A DNA stretch of 13,942 nucleotides from Bisporella sp. PMI_857 (GCA_021307315.1 JAJSPD010000244.1:1-13942); one strand, 5' to 3'. Positions 1 through 7,606 are shown, counted from the stretch's first letter. Numbers and translations are program-made. The notes: generated from the letters alone by a model not told the origin.

Positions 1-177
1 AAACGAGCGCCTCCAAAAAAAGGTTAAACGCGCTCGACATATCGACTACAACAACAGTTTTTTTACGCGTACTATACGTCGAGCTAGCAATTGCTAAAAA
101 GAATAAACTAGTAAGCTAGTTCTTCAAGTATTGCAAGTGTTGTTTAAACAAAAAAGAAAAGTCAAAATTTTATTGTT
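1..177 (-). repeat. direct repeat, copy 1 (LINE 5' end), more A/T-rich copy
   Basis: Aligns over its whole length with 787-963, with one small indel near position 10. Nearly all differences are transitions, and at nearly all of them this copy has A or T where the other has G or C, as expected from RIP acting more strongly on this copy. The repeat may begin left of the window. In the LINE reading it is the 5' end of a second element that continues out of the window. Confidence 0.75.
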
Positions 178-182
178 AATGT

Positions 183-614
183 TTAATATTCCTGAAGCTT
201 GATTGTAAACATATTGCTAGTCGTAACTATAAACGCGTACGACAGTGTCGATTTGAGTGCTGTAGCTGTAAGTGCTGTAGCTGTAGCTGTAAGCACTTTA
301 GCTAGTGCTTTGGCTTTGGTCTTAATTTGTCGTGTAGCTAATTCTAAATTAGCGATTTGCGACGTGATAATTGTAAAGGCCGTACGCAGTTTGCTTTGTT
401 CCGTGTATTCTTTGAAAATTTCTAGCAAATCTAATAGCTTTGATTGCTCGCTACGTGATTGCGTAGCTAAGCTAGCTTGGATTAATAGATTTCTAGCTTG
501 CAAAACTAGCTCGCGACTGTTGTTGTTGTTGTTGTTGTCTCGACGCGTAGTTTTTTCGCGTTGTCGGAACGAAAAAACTATGCCCGTACGCTTCCTATTT
601 AGGTTGCGGCTCAA
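183..614 (-). pseudogene. gag-like ORF1 fragment of a Tad-like LINE, truncated
   Basis: This is the beginning of a LINE ORF1 protein, which in this class binds the element RNA and forms the ribonucleoprotein particle. The 143-residue frame starts with a basic segment (RKRTGIVFSFRQREKTTRR), has an Asn run encoded by a (GTT)n microsatellite on the plus strand, and continues with the conserved-looking blocks SRELVLQARNLLIQA and SEQSKLLDLLEIFKEYTEQ, followed by an Ala/Thr/Lys-rich helix. The family protein normally goes on for several hundred residues with CCHC zinc knuckles near the end. Here the frame runs into unrelated sequence and stops, just before the second copy of the element's 5' end at 177. 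It is a fragment, not a functional gene. The overlapping plus-strand frame of similar length is a shadow. Confidence 0.6.
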
Positions 615-786
615 GCGGTAGACGCGGCAAAAAATTTTCAGTCGAAAAAAAGTTGCTTAACAAATCAGAGCTTAACGAAAGCTTTATTGCTGGCGAGAAC
701 AGCTTGTAGCTAGTCGATTCGGAAGCTCTAGGCTAGTTGATTCGATAAGCACGTCGATCATGTCGACAGTATTACTTGGGTGGGCT

Positions 787-963
787 AGAGGCGGGTGCCT
801 CTGAAAAGGGTCAGACGCGCTCGACATATCGACTACAACAACAGCTTTCTTACGCGCACAACGCGTCGAGCTGGCTATTGCTGGGAGGAATAGACTAGTG
901 AGCTAGTTCTTCAAGTATTGCAAGTGTTGTTTGAACAAATAGAGGGGGTCAGAAATTCGTTGT
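787..963 (-). repeat. direct repeat, copy 2 (LINE 5' end), better preserved copy
   Basis: Partner of 1-177 at a spacing of about 787 bp. This copy keeps more G and C (for example GGGAGG where copy 1 has AAAAAG). The similarity ends at about 963. To the right follows AT-rich DNA, to the left the leader of the ORF1 fragment. Confidence 0.75.
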
Positions 964-985
964 TGTGTAAAAGCTATACAAAAAG

Positions 986-1063
986 TAACAAACAGCTAAT
1001 AATACAAAAGCAACGAACTGCTAAAAACAACAAACTGCTAATAAAACAGCAACGAACTGCTAG
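986..1063 (+). repeat. short degenerate tandem repeat
   Basis: About four copies of a unit of roughly 17-25 bp with the core CAACGAACTGCTAA. It lies in AT-rich DNA between the LINE 5' end and the first recognisable Copia-A codons. No gene is visible in 964-1260. Confidence 0.5.
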
Positions 1064-1260
1064 TCGAATTTACGAAATATATAAATTGCTATTTTAATTA
1101 CATTAACAAAATCTTAACTCGAAAACTACTGTACAACAGTTTTTACATTTTATTTACAACACGAAAGTTACTATACAACAGCTTTTTACTTTTTACTTCG
1201 AATTTTATTAAACGTGTTCAACAAAAAACTAAGCGTAATTCGATATAAATTATATTAACA

Positions 1261-2580
1261 AAGCAAAACGACTTGTAAAAACATTTAGTTAAAAAATATA
1301 GCAAAAATAGTTTAAGTTATTCGAACTATATATAATTAAAAAAAAAATTCGTTTTAAAAAAAACAGTAGCAAAATACGTATAAATTGCTTTTATATTTAA
1401 AATAAACGAAACGCTAAACGAGTTATAAAATATTAATAAAAAAAAGCATAAAATAGTATTTGCGAAAACACTTTATATACTAACAATTTGCGTAAACTTT
1501 ATCGACGACAAATATATAAAAAAATTCGAGTTTGTAAAAAAGAAATAAATAAACTTGCGGTTTAAATACTTTAAGTTTCGATTACAAATTTGCTGTAAAA
1601 ATTTAAGTAAATTTACAATATTCAAAATAAAACTAAACGCAAATATTTAAAGTTTTTAAATTAAGTTTAAAAAGTTACAACGTTATATTACAAATGCCGA
1701 GTTTATTTTAGTTACAGTTTTTAATAAAAAACGACTGTTTAAATATTTTTTTACAAAATTACTTTTAAACTACGTAGTAACTCGTGCAATGCTAAATCTT
1801 TAATTAAGCTTAACTGTTTAAAACAAACTGTTTATTTTGCAAACTTAAAAAAACTAGTTTAAAGCAAATTAAATTAAAACTGCAATAATTGCAGTTTAGC
1901 AGTTTGTAAACTGCAAAGTATACTTCGAAACTCGAAACACAAGTTTTAAAGCTGAAAAGCTAAAATGCTAATTGTACAAAAGCTATAATTACTGGTTTAC
2001 TAATTGTAAATAAAAAAAATTGCTAAAACTACAGTTCGCAAAAAACAATAAACTTAACGCTAACGTTGTAATTAACAAAGTATTTAAAAATTAAAACACA
2101 AACGTATAAAAAAAATTATAAAACTGAATTAAACTTAAAACGTTATTATTAAATTTCGACTTAAAAAAGCTTATTTACAATTCGGACAATAATAAAACAG
2201 CAGCGATTTTTTTTAAAAAACGCTTGTAAAAAATTTTATTTTTAATAAACTTTAAATTTCGAAGCTTTTTTTATATAACTAACTAATTTTACTTTTTTAA
2301 GCGTTTATTAGTTAAAATACTAAAACACAAAATAAAAGTTAAAAAAAAGCAGTTAAAATCAAATTATATAAATACAGTTAAACTACAAATAAAAAGCGAA
2401 AAAAAAAAATTGTTGTTAAATGTATTATACGTTTTAAACTAAAAAAAAAAAAATTTAAACAAAAAAGTTTGTACAAATAGCTTTACAAGCTTTTTCGATA
2501 ATAAATACATACATATAGTATACAAAAAGTAATTGTACAGTTATTACAGTATGTTTTACAAATAAAGTTTATATAATTAC
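1261..2580 (+). pseudogene. Copia-A relic: gag and protease part of a RIP-degraded Ty1/copia polyprotein
   Basis: One frame (codons starting at 1501, 1966, 2356 and so on) can be followed through this block without a frameshift, but with many TAA and TAG stops. At 1966-2007 it reads C-stop-L-Y-K-S-Y-N-Y-W-F-T-N-C, which has the exact spacing of a CX2CX4HX4C gag zinc knuckle in which the second Cys and the His have become Tyr, each by one RIP-type transition. At 2419-2439 it reads NVLYVLN, matching the 'NVLYVPN' block that ends copia proteases. A triplet NSD at 2179-2187 may be the eroded DSG active site, but that is weak. Upstream of about 1500 the gag character is only inferred from the continuous frame. 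The block is cut at 2580 by the LINE-type insertion. Confidence 0.7.
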
Positions 2581-2582
2581 TA
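2569..2582. repeat. target-site duplication, left copy (TTATATAATTACTA)
   Basis: Repeated exactly at 3502-3515. The 14 bases flank the LINE-type insertion on both sides. The last two bases may belong to the (ATT)n end, so the duplication is 12 to 14 bp, a usual size for LINE-type retroposition. Confidence 0.85.
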
Positions 2583-2597
2583 TTATTATTATTATTA

Positions 2598-2669
<72 letters not shown>
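2581..2669. repeat. (ATT)n microsatellite, about 29 units
   Basis: A nearly pure ATT run with one interruption near 2601. It is the 3' tail ((TAA)n on the minus strand) of the LINE-type insertion and touches the target-site duplication directly. The Asn run in the minus-strand frame through it is an artefact of the repeat. Confidence 0.95.
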
Positions 2670-2670
<1 letters not shown>

Positions 2671-2946
2671 CTTTTAACGTGCTGTATCAGTCGAGGACTA
2701 TGTAACACGGCTAGGCCTCCAGGCCTGGCCTTCAGACAGGCTTTTTCTCGAGAGCTTCGCGATCCTAATAACAGTAATAAATACTGTAGTCCTGAATATG
2801 CTTTTGTCCGAAAGTAAAAAGAAAAAAGCAGGAGCACAAGTACTCTACAAAGACTGTACTGGCCAATATTAATAAACCAGTAGCTTTAACATACTTTTTC
2901 CAAAAACCTTTTATATATTCCAGTAAATGTTGAGAATCGAGTCTTT
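2670..2946 (-). repeat. LINE-type 3' region, copy 1
   Basis: Shares about 277 bp with 13635-13908. On the minus strand it ends with the block GCACGTTAAAAGG just before the (TAA)n tail. It contains the perfect palindrome CCAGGCCTGG. Against the other copy this one keeps more G and C; most differences are transitions with A/T in copy 2, but a few go the other way, so each copy has some private changes. Confidence 0.85.
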
Positions 2947-3213
2947 GTATATAGCCAAAGCATTTTCTTCTTTTTCATTTGACTTTCAGAACTACTTTAA
3001 AACTCTTTTTTTTTCCCGCAAATCTCTTTTCCTTTCTGCCGGCTTTACTGTTTTTTTCTCAAAGCTTATTTTTTTCGTTTTTTTAGTAGTTAACGCTGGT
3101 CGTAACTCGTACTAAGTGCTCAGAAGTTAGTCTTTTTTTAGCAAAAAGCATAAAAACTGTAAAATGGTAAATAAATGTAGTCGTACAGAATTGCTTCGAT
3201 GTCGAATTAAAGC

Positions 3214-3477
3214 TCAAAATAAAAGTAGGTCGAGTGAAAAATTTTTATGCTCCAGAAAGTATTCGACTGACTGTTGCCCTGCCAGCGCGCAGGTAACCGA
3301 ACGGCGAGTACTAAAGAATAGGTTTGCTTTATACGGAGGCTTGTAGTCTTTGATTCGAGTTGAAAGGGCCTCTGTTTCGAGTGTTGCGTTGTACCGTGCG
3401 TTCTCGACTCCAGCTCGAATTGACTCAATCTCGGCTCTCCAGACGTAAACGCTGAAAGTTCGTAGAGAGCACCACAT
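3214..3477 (-). CDS. hypothetical protein, 87 aa, inside the LINE-type insertion
   Basis: I do not recognise this frame. It begins 24 bases inside the 5' end of the insertion and encodes a polar, helix-prone stretch (RAEIESIRAGVENARYNA), then KDYKPPYKANLFFSTRRSV and a short Leu-rich end. Base composition here is more balanced than in the neighbouring DNA, so it may be part of a real coding region of the retroposon rather than chance. No CCHC, endonuclease, reverse transcriptase or RNase H motif is visible. A second minus-strand frame overlaps it (3207-3428) and cannot be ruled out as the coding one. It may equally be untranslated sequence. Confidence 0.25.
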   Translation of the reverse strand: MWCSLRTFSVYVWRAEIESIRAGVENARYNATLETEALSTRIKDYKPPYKANLFFSTRRSVTCALAGQQSVEYFLEHKNFSLDLLLF

Positions 3478-3501
3478 ACAGGTGTTGAGTCTTCGCCCTC
3501 C

Positions 3502-3515
3502 TTATATAATTACTA
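3502..3515. repeat. target-site duplication, right copy (TTATATAATTACTA)
   Basis: Exact copy of 2569-2582. It marks the 5' boundary of the minus-strand LINE-type insertion; beyond it the Copia-A frame resumes. Confidence 0.85.
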
Positions 3516-3868
3516 ATATTGCCGATAACTATAATAAAACAGTGTTTATAACAAAAAAAAGTGTATAAACTATTTTTTAAATTCGGTTTAAAAAATAAAA
3601 AAATAAAAAAAAACTTAGTTAACAACTTTTTTTAAAATAACTTTAAATTAGTTAAAAAAGCTTGTTTCGGACTTGCAACTTTGTTGCTGTACTTTTTTTG
3701 CAGTTGAAAAATTAAATACGAATATAGTAAATTATTTAACTACAAACTGCAATAATAAAACAACGGCTCGCTATTAATTGTATTACCGACAATTTGCACA
3801 TTTTAAAAAAAAAAAGTAATTTGTAAATTTTATACTATAACAATACTAAAAAACAAAATCAAAGTTTT
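3514..3868 (+). pseudogene. Copia-A relic: linker and first half of the integrase zinc-binding domain
   Basis: If the LINE-type insert and one copy of its duplication are skipped, the gag-protease frame continues here in phase. At 3778-3804 it reads LYYRQFAHF, which resembles the HHCC start of copia integrases (pattern L-W-H-R-R-F-x-H-L) with the first His turned to Tyr and the second kept. The Cys pair that should follow is found on the far side of the short LTR element, at 6383-6394. A frameshift lies between the two halves, possibly in the poly-A run near 3806-3817. The rest of the block has many TAA/TAG stops and no other motif I can name. Confidence 0.6.
3864..3868. repeat. target-site duplication GTTTT, left copy
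   Basis: Matches 6362-6366. Five bases is the usual duplication made by copia-type integrases. Confidence 0.85.
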
Positions 3869-4050
3869 TGTCGGAATACCTACCACGTAGCAAAAGGCGT
3901 AGTAGCTGTGACTACGCTCTTGCTGGTGTGGTTATGATATTCGTTGATTCTTCTAAGCTACGGCCTATTGCCAGGTAGTTATATAGATCGTAGGAGACCC
4001 ACAATCCTCGCGATATGGAACGCGTGAAACTATATACATGCATTCCAACA
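3869..4050 (-). repeat. 3' LTR of the short LTR element
   Basis: 182 bp, starts TGTCGGAAT and ends ATTCCAACA on the plus strand (imperfect terminal inverted repeats). Differs from the other LTR at 3925 (G against A at 6236) and 4034 (A against G at 6345). It contains a hairpin with the arms GCGTAGT (3897-3903) and ACTACGC (3911-3917), extended outward by further imperfect pairing. Confidence 0.95.
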
Positions 4051-4375
4051 CTGGCAACTCTCTAAGAAGCTTAAAAACCTAATAGCTATGGAACCTGTAA
4101 AACCTCCCGTATCTTTCTATCTAGCCGGGGTCGTAACAGACGTACGTAGCATGTTTGTAAGTACCCGTAATAGCGTCGAGAGCCGTAACAACGTCGAAAG
4201 CTGTAAAGGCTACCTGGGCGGCATCAAAGGAAGAAAAGTCAGAGGCCGTAGAAATCCAATCAAGAGCTGTAACAACCTCAAAAGCTGCAACAGCGTCGAA
4301 AGCGGTGATAGCTACCTTAGGAGCCGTAACAGCCTTGAAAGCTGTAACAGCTTCCTGAGCAGCAACAAAGAAAGA

Positions 4376-4940
4376 GTCGACTGTAAGAACTGAATCGACG
4401 GCCGTGACAGCCTCAAAGGCTGTAACAACGTCGACGGCTGTAATAGGTCCCTGGGCAGCAACAGGGAAAGAAGAGTCGACTGTAGGAACTGAATCGACGG
4501 TCATAACAGCCTCAGAAGCTGTAACAACGTCGAAGGCTGTAATAGTTCTCTGGGCAGCAACAAGAACAGAAAAGTCGACTGTAGGGACTGAATCGACGGT
4601 CGTAACAGCCTCAGAGACTGTAACAACGTCGAAAGCTGTAATAGCTCTCTGGGCAGCAACAAGAACAGAAAAGTCGACTGTAAAGACTGAATCGACGGTC
4701 GTAACAGCCTCAGAGACTGTAACAACGTCGAAAGCTGTAATAGCTCCCTGGGCAGAAACAAAGAAAGAAAAGTCGACTGTAGAGACTGAATCGACGGCTG
4801 TAACAGCCTCAGAGGCTGTAACAGCGTCGAGGGCTGTAATAGCTTTTTGGGCAGCAACAGAGAATGAAAAGTCGACTGTAGAGATCAAATCGACGTCTGT
4901 AACAACCTTAAAGGCTGTAACAGCGTCAAAGGCCGTGATA
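4376..4940 (-). repeat. tandem array of exact 99-bp units (33-residue repeat)
   Basis: The marker GTCGA recurs at 4376, 4475, 4574, 4673, 4772 and 4871, that is exactly every 99 bp. More divergent, partly deleted units continue down to about 4140. On the minus strand a unit encodes blocks such as AITAFDVVTVSEAVTTVDSV followed by PTVDFSVLVAAQR. Because the unit is a multiple of three and poor in stops, the plus strand is open too; that frame is a shadow. Inside the unit the pattern TAFDxVT recalls the shorter repeat of the neighbouring array, so the two arrays may share an origin. Confidence 0.95.
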
Positions 4941-5029
4941 GCTCCTTAGGCAGCACACAAAGAAAAAAGCTCGACTAGAAGTTCAATAGCTGTAATAGCT
5001 ACTGGAGCGAAGATAGAAGGAATTGAACT

Positions 5030-5455
5030 AAAAGCTGTAGGAGTAACCGAATCAAAATCTGTAGATGTAACAGAACCAAAGGCTGTAGAAGTGATCGAAT
5101 CAAAGTCTGTAAAAGTGACAGAACTAGCAGCTGTAGGAGTGATCGATTCAGAGGCAGGAGCTGTTAAAGTGATCGAATCAAAACCTGTAGAAGTGTTTAA
5201 ATCAGAGGCTGTAAAAGCGATTGATTCAGGGACAGAGGCTGTAAAAGTAATCGAATTATAGGCTGTAAAAGTGACTAAATCAAAGCCTGTAAAATTGATT
5301 GATCCAGAGGCAAAAGCTGTAAGGATGATCGAATCAAGGGCTGTAGAAGTAACTAAACCAAGGCCTGTAAAAGTAATTGATTTAAAGGCAAGAACTGTAA
5401 GAATAATCGAATTAGCGACTGTGACAGTGATCGAATCAAAAGCTTTGAGGATGAC
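5030..5455 (-). repeat. tandem array of 24-30 bp units (8-10 residue Thr/Ser-rich repeat)
   Basis: About 16 copies of a degenerate unit, most 24 bp and some 30 bp long. On the minus strand each encodes roughly T-A-F-D-S-I-T-F, so polar Thr/Ser alternate with Ala, Phe, Ile and Val. All unit lengths are multiples of three, so the frame is kept through the array. It lies between the N-terminal domain and the 33-residue array of the same frame. Confidence 0.85.
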
Positions 5456-6170
5456 TTTTTCAAAAGGCCGAAATAGTTGCAATTGAAGGAATTAGTGCGC
5501 AATATTGTTAGATCTGATAAGCCCGCAGTTCTTCTGAATTTCTTGAAGTTCTTCAATTGTCTATTGATCTCGACGACGCTCTTTTTCCTAAAAGCAATCG
5601 ATCAACGCTTGAGCAAAAGTCTTGTTTGTAGCTATGTAGACCCCTTGCTTTCGTAAGCAAGCTTGTAAAGCTTGAACGTAGCGTTGTGGAGCAGCGTTGA
5701 ACATGTCGATTGTATAGCCCTCAAAATCGTGCTGAAAAAAGTCCCATAAATCATTATTCATATCCCTGTATATCTCGTAGTCGTAGACTTTAAATTTGAC
5801 GTACGTGTCCACGTCGATTGCCGTGGCTGTTGAGAGGTCTATTCCCCGTTCCCATTTCTTGTGTAAAGCTCTCCATTTTTCTATGCTATCCTTTATTGTG
5901 ATTGTCGTTGAAAAGGAGTCAAATTAGAAAAGGTTCGATAGTTCGATTGAAGAAAAAGAGGGTTCAAAAGCTGTAGGACGTCGTAGAACGTCGTAGAGCG
6001 CTATAGAGCGCTGTAGAGCATTGCAGAGCGTTGTGGGCATTGTATAAGAGGCGTTGAGGAAAAAGAGTCGTATTGAAAAAGGAGGGAAGTTCAAGGAAGG
6101 AAGGAAAAAAGAAGTCGTATTCTGACGGTTGCAATTCGAAATAGATTGGTTTGATCTGTAGAAGCTTTCC

Positions 6171-6179
6171 ACTGATCAG
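6171..6179 (-). other. putative primer-binding site of the short LTR element (CTGATCAGT)
   Basis: Directly follows the 5' LTR in the sense orientation, where reverse transcriptase would start on a tRNA or tRNA fragment. The same nine bases follow the 5' LTR of Copia-B at 7798-7806. I could not match them to a named tRNA. Confidence 0.5.
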
Positions 6180-6361
6180 TGTCGGAATACCTACCACGTA
6201 GCAAAAGGCGTAGTAGCTGTGACTACGCTCTTGCTAGTGTGGTTATGATATTCGTTGATTCTTCTAAGCTACGGCCTATTGCCAGGTAGTTATATAGATC
6301 GTAGGAGACCCACAATCCTCGCGATATGGAACGCGTGAAACTATGTACATGCATTCCAACA
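6180..6361 (-). repeat. 5' LTR of the short LTR element
   Basis: 182 bp, 180 of them identical to 3869-4050. In the sense orientation (minus strand) it should hold the promoter. The sequence CTATATAA at 6297-6290 is a reasonable TATA box, but this is inference from sequence alone. Confidence 0.95.
6290..6297 (-). promoter_or_regulatory. possible TATA box in the short element's 5' LTR
   Basis: CTATATAA on the minus strand, about two fifths of the way into the LTR. It is the best TATA-like site in an otherwise balanced-composition LTR. The same site is present in the 3' LTR. No transcript data are available. Confidence 0.3.
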
Positions 6362-6366
6362 GTTTT
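6362..6366. repeat. target-site duplication GTTTT, right copy
   Basis: Identical to 3864-3868, immediately outside the LTR end. Confidence 0.85.
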
Positions 6367-7601
6367 ACTTTTTAATTATATTTATAAAGTTTGTATATTA
6401 ACTAAAATAAAAAACTGCTTTAACTGTAAACTAACACTATAAAAACTTTATATTTTTAATTTAATATTTGTAAACGTATACAAACTTTTTTTTATTACAG
6501 CTCGCAAAAACAAATACTTTGCCGAAGTAATTAATAATACAACTCGAAAAATATAAACTTTTATTATAAAAACTATAAAAAAATTAAAAAAAATTATTTA
6601 CGGTTTTAAAAAAAACAAATAAAGCTGAAATTCGGCTGTAAAATCGTAAACGTAAAATTAAACAACGCAACAAAACTAAAAAAAACTTTTAAACGATTAG
6701 TACCGACAAAATAGCATTTAATTACAATATACTGTTATTTACGAATTTTATTAAAATAGTATTGTAAAAAAGTGTATTTAAACAGTCGAAAACTTTGCAA
6801 AAATTATATTTAAAAAAGCAAGCTTATTTATAAAATTTTGAAATAAAGCTATAAAAACTAATATATATTTGCGAAATTGTACTGCAACAAAACTAATAAT
6901 TAACAATAAAAATTTTTTACTGGAAAAAGCTTATATAAATAAAAAACTTTTAATCGATTATATTCGCGTATAAAAAAGCAAGTACTATTTATATATAAAT
7001 CCGAAATTATTTTTTGCTGAAAAAAAGCATAATAAACTTGTAAACAAAAACTGCGTTAACGTATTTATAAACTATTGTTAAAACACGATTTACTAACTTA
7101 AAGTTTACGCGCTAAATTTTAAATATACAATTAAAACTAAAATAATACAAATCGATAAAAACGTTAAAAAAAAAACAGTAAAACTTAAATTATAAAACGT
7201 AAACAGTTTGTAAAATACACCGAACTCGTTTTTAAATAAAACTTTTAAAAAGCGCTTTTTTAGTACTAGTACAATAATTTTTTTTTGTTTTTTAAACTGT
7301 CGATTTAAAGTTTATACTTAAAATAATAAACAATTTTAAAATTCGAATATTAGCAATAAACAAACTTACAAAAAGCAGCAAGTTTGCTATAAAAACTTAA
7401 AAAAAATACTACAATCGAAACAGTTAACAAAACAAACAACAAGCTATTTAATAAAAAATTAGTACTTTTAAAAGCCGAACTTTTATTAAATACGTTTAAC
7501 AATTTAACTATTAAATATATTTAACGAAATATTAAATTAATATTATAAACTGAATTAATTGTTAAAGCTAATTTAAAGTTATTTCAAAATAAGCTATTAA
7601 A
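6367..7601 (+). pseudogene. Copia-A relic: integrase (zinc-binding Cys pair, core, C-terminal part)
   Basis: One frame (codons starting at 6383, 6500, 6782 and 6953) carries recognisable copia integrase features. YKVCILTKIKN at 6383-6415 fits the second half of the HHCC domain with its first Cys turned to Tyr. Near 6470 and 6515 come IFVNVYK and YFAEVINNTTRK, where Asp normally stands in the aligned blocks and Asn is found (GAY to AAY). KAIKTNIYLRNCTATK and DYIRV-stop-KSKYYLYINP (about 6850-7003) match the region after the catalytic Glu, with the stop at a usual Trp. The sequence goes on through a GYTIKT-like block to about 7240. From there to 7601 the same frame shows only Lys/Asn-rich sequence, as expected for the linker before reverse transcriptase. 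Many TAA/TAG stops; no function possible. Confidence 0.8.
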
Positions 7602-7606
7602 CTTAA
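7602..7606. repeat. target-site duplication CTTAA, left copy
   Basis: Matches 12561-12565 and flanks Copia-B. Confidence 0.85.

Larger units (their letters stand above)
1..963 (-). mobile_element. Tad-like LINE, 5' part (5' UTR plus start of ORF1), RIP-mutated
   Basis: Read on the minus strand, this stretch starts with a leader (963 down to 615), continues into a gag-like ORF1 fragment (614 to 183) and then runs into a second copy of the leader (177 to 1). The ORF1 start resembles the N-terminal part of the gag-like ORF1 of Tad-type LINE elements of filamentous fungi, as I know the family. The endonuclease and reverse transcriptase ORF2 is not in the window. The similarity between the two leader copies stops abruptly at 177 and 963, which suggests that 963 is the true 5' end of the element and that a second copy joins at 177. 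No target-site duplication was found. Assignment to LINE rests on protein resemblance only. Confidence 0.6.
2583..3501 (-). mobile_element. LINE-type retroposon insertion with (TAA)n 3' tail
   Basis: Bounded by a 12-14 bp target-site duplication and, read on the minus strand, ending in a long (TAA)n run, which is the hallmark of target-primed retroposition of a LINE or of an element moved by a LINE. The insert is about 0.92 kb. The 3' part (2670-2946) is repeated at 13635-13908. The 5' part (3130-3501) has a more balanced base composition and an open frame I do not recognise. No reverse transcriptase or endonuclease motif is seen, so it is either a 5'-truncated LINE or a non-autonomous retroposon. 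It sits inside the Copia-A relic, so it is younger than that element, and it is much less damaged. Confidence 0.75.
4121..6040 (-). pseudogene. repeat-rich gag-like protein of the short LTR element, five stops
   Basis: A single minus-strand frame of about 640 codons, from an ATG at 6040 to a TAG at 4121, fills nearly the whole internal region without a frameshift. It is broken by TAA 5924-5926, TAG 5588-5590, TAG 5561-5563, TAA 5492-5494 and TAA 4946-4948. Each can arise from CAA or CAG by one C to T change; for 4946 this is supported by sister repeats that read GCCCAA at the same place. After a short N-terminal part comes a dense domain (about 5590-5905) with blocks DVDTYVKFKVYDYEIYRDMN, DLWDFFQHDFEGYTIDMF and QRYVQALQACLRKQGVYIAT, which I cannot assign to a named family. 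Then follow two repeat arrays. Position in an LTR element suggests a capsid-like (gag) role; that is inference. No zinc knuckle is seen. Confidence 0.65.
3869..6361 (-). mobile_element. non-autonomous LTR retrotransposon, 2.49 kb, complete
   Basis: Two 182-bp direct LTRs with TG...CA ends enclose 2.13 kb of internal sequence, and a 5-bp duplication GTTTT flanks the whole. The minus strand is the sense strand: the long frame is there, and the nine bases CTGATCAGT that follow the 5' LTR in that orientation also follow the 5' LTR of Copia-B. No protease, integrase, reverse transcriptase or RNase H motif exists inside, so it must depend on enzymes from another element. The two LTRs differ at only two positions, both transitions, so it is the youngest insertion in the window. 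It interrupts the integrase of the Copia-A relic. Confidence 0.9.

Noticed and set aside
2598..2837. Open frame of 79 codons on the minus strand with an Asn run
   Set aside because: It runs through the LINE-type 3' region into the (TAA)n tail. The second copy has a similar frame only because the sequence is repeated; it is untranslated tail.
2670..2946. SINE with tRNA-derived promoter
   Set aside because: A weak box B-like stretch exists near one end on the minus strand, but no box A at the right distance, and the insertion continues to 3501 within one duplication, so this is only its 3' part.
2927..3115. Plus-strand 62-codon frame rich in Phe and Ser
   Set aside because: Low complexity caused by T-rich sequence, antisense to the retroposon, no motif.
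3214..3477. Assignment of the 87-codon frame to a known LINE or transposase protein
   Set aside because: Some words look familiar, but no catalytic or zinc-binding motif can be shown, so it is left as hypothetical.
4376..4940. CRISPR-like array
   Set aside because: The units are contiguous 99-bp tandem repeats without unique spacers, inside a coding frame of a eukaryotic retroelement.
4404..4949. Long plus-strand open frame of 181 codons through the 99-bp repeats
   Set aside because: The unit is a multiple of three and lacks stops on both strands. The minus strand carries the frame that continues into a compact non-repetitive domain and agrees with the LTR orientation, so the plus-strand frame is a shadow.
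4121..6040. Alternative genetic code with TAA/TAG read as Gln
   Set aside because: The pattern fits, but stops in the relics also stand at usual Trp positions, and the repeat copies show C to T and G to A changes throughout. RIP explains all of it.
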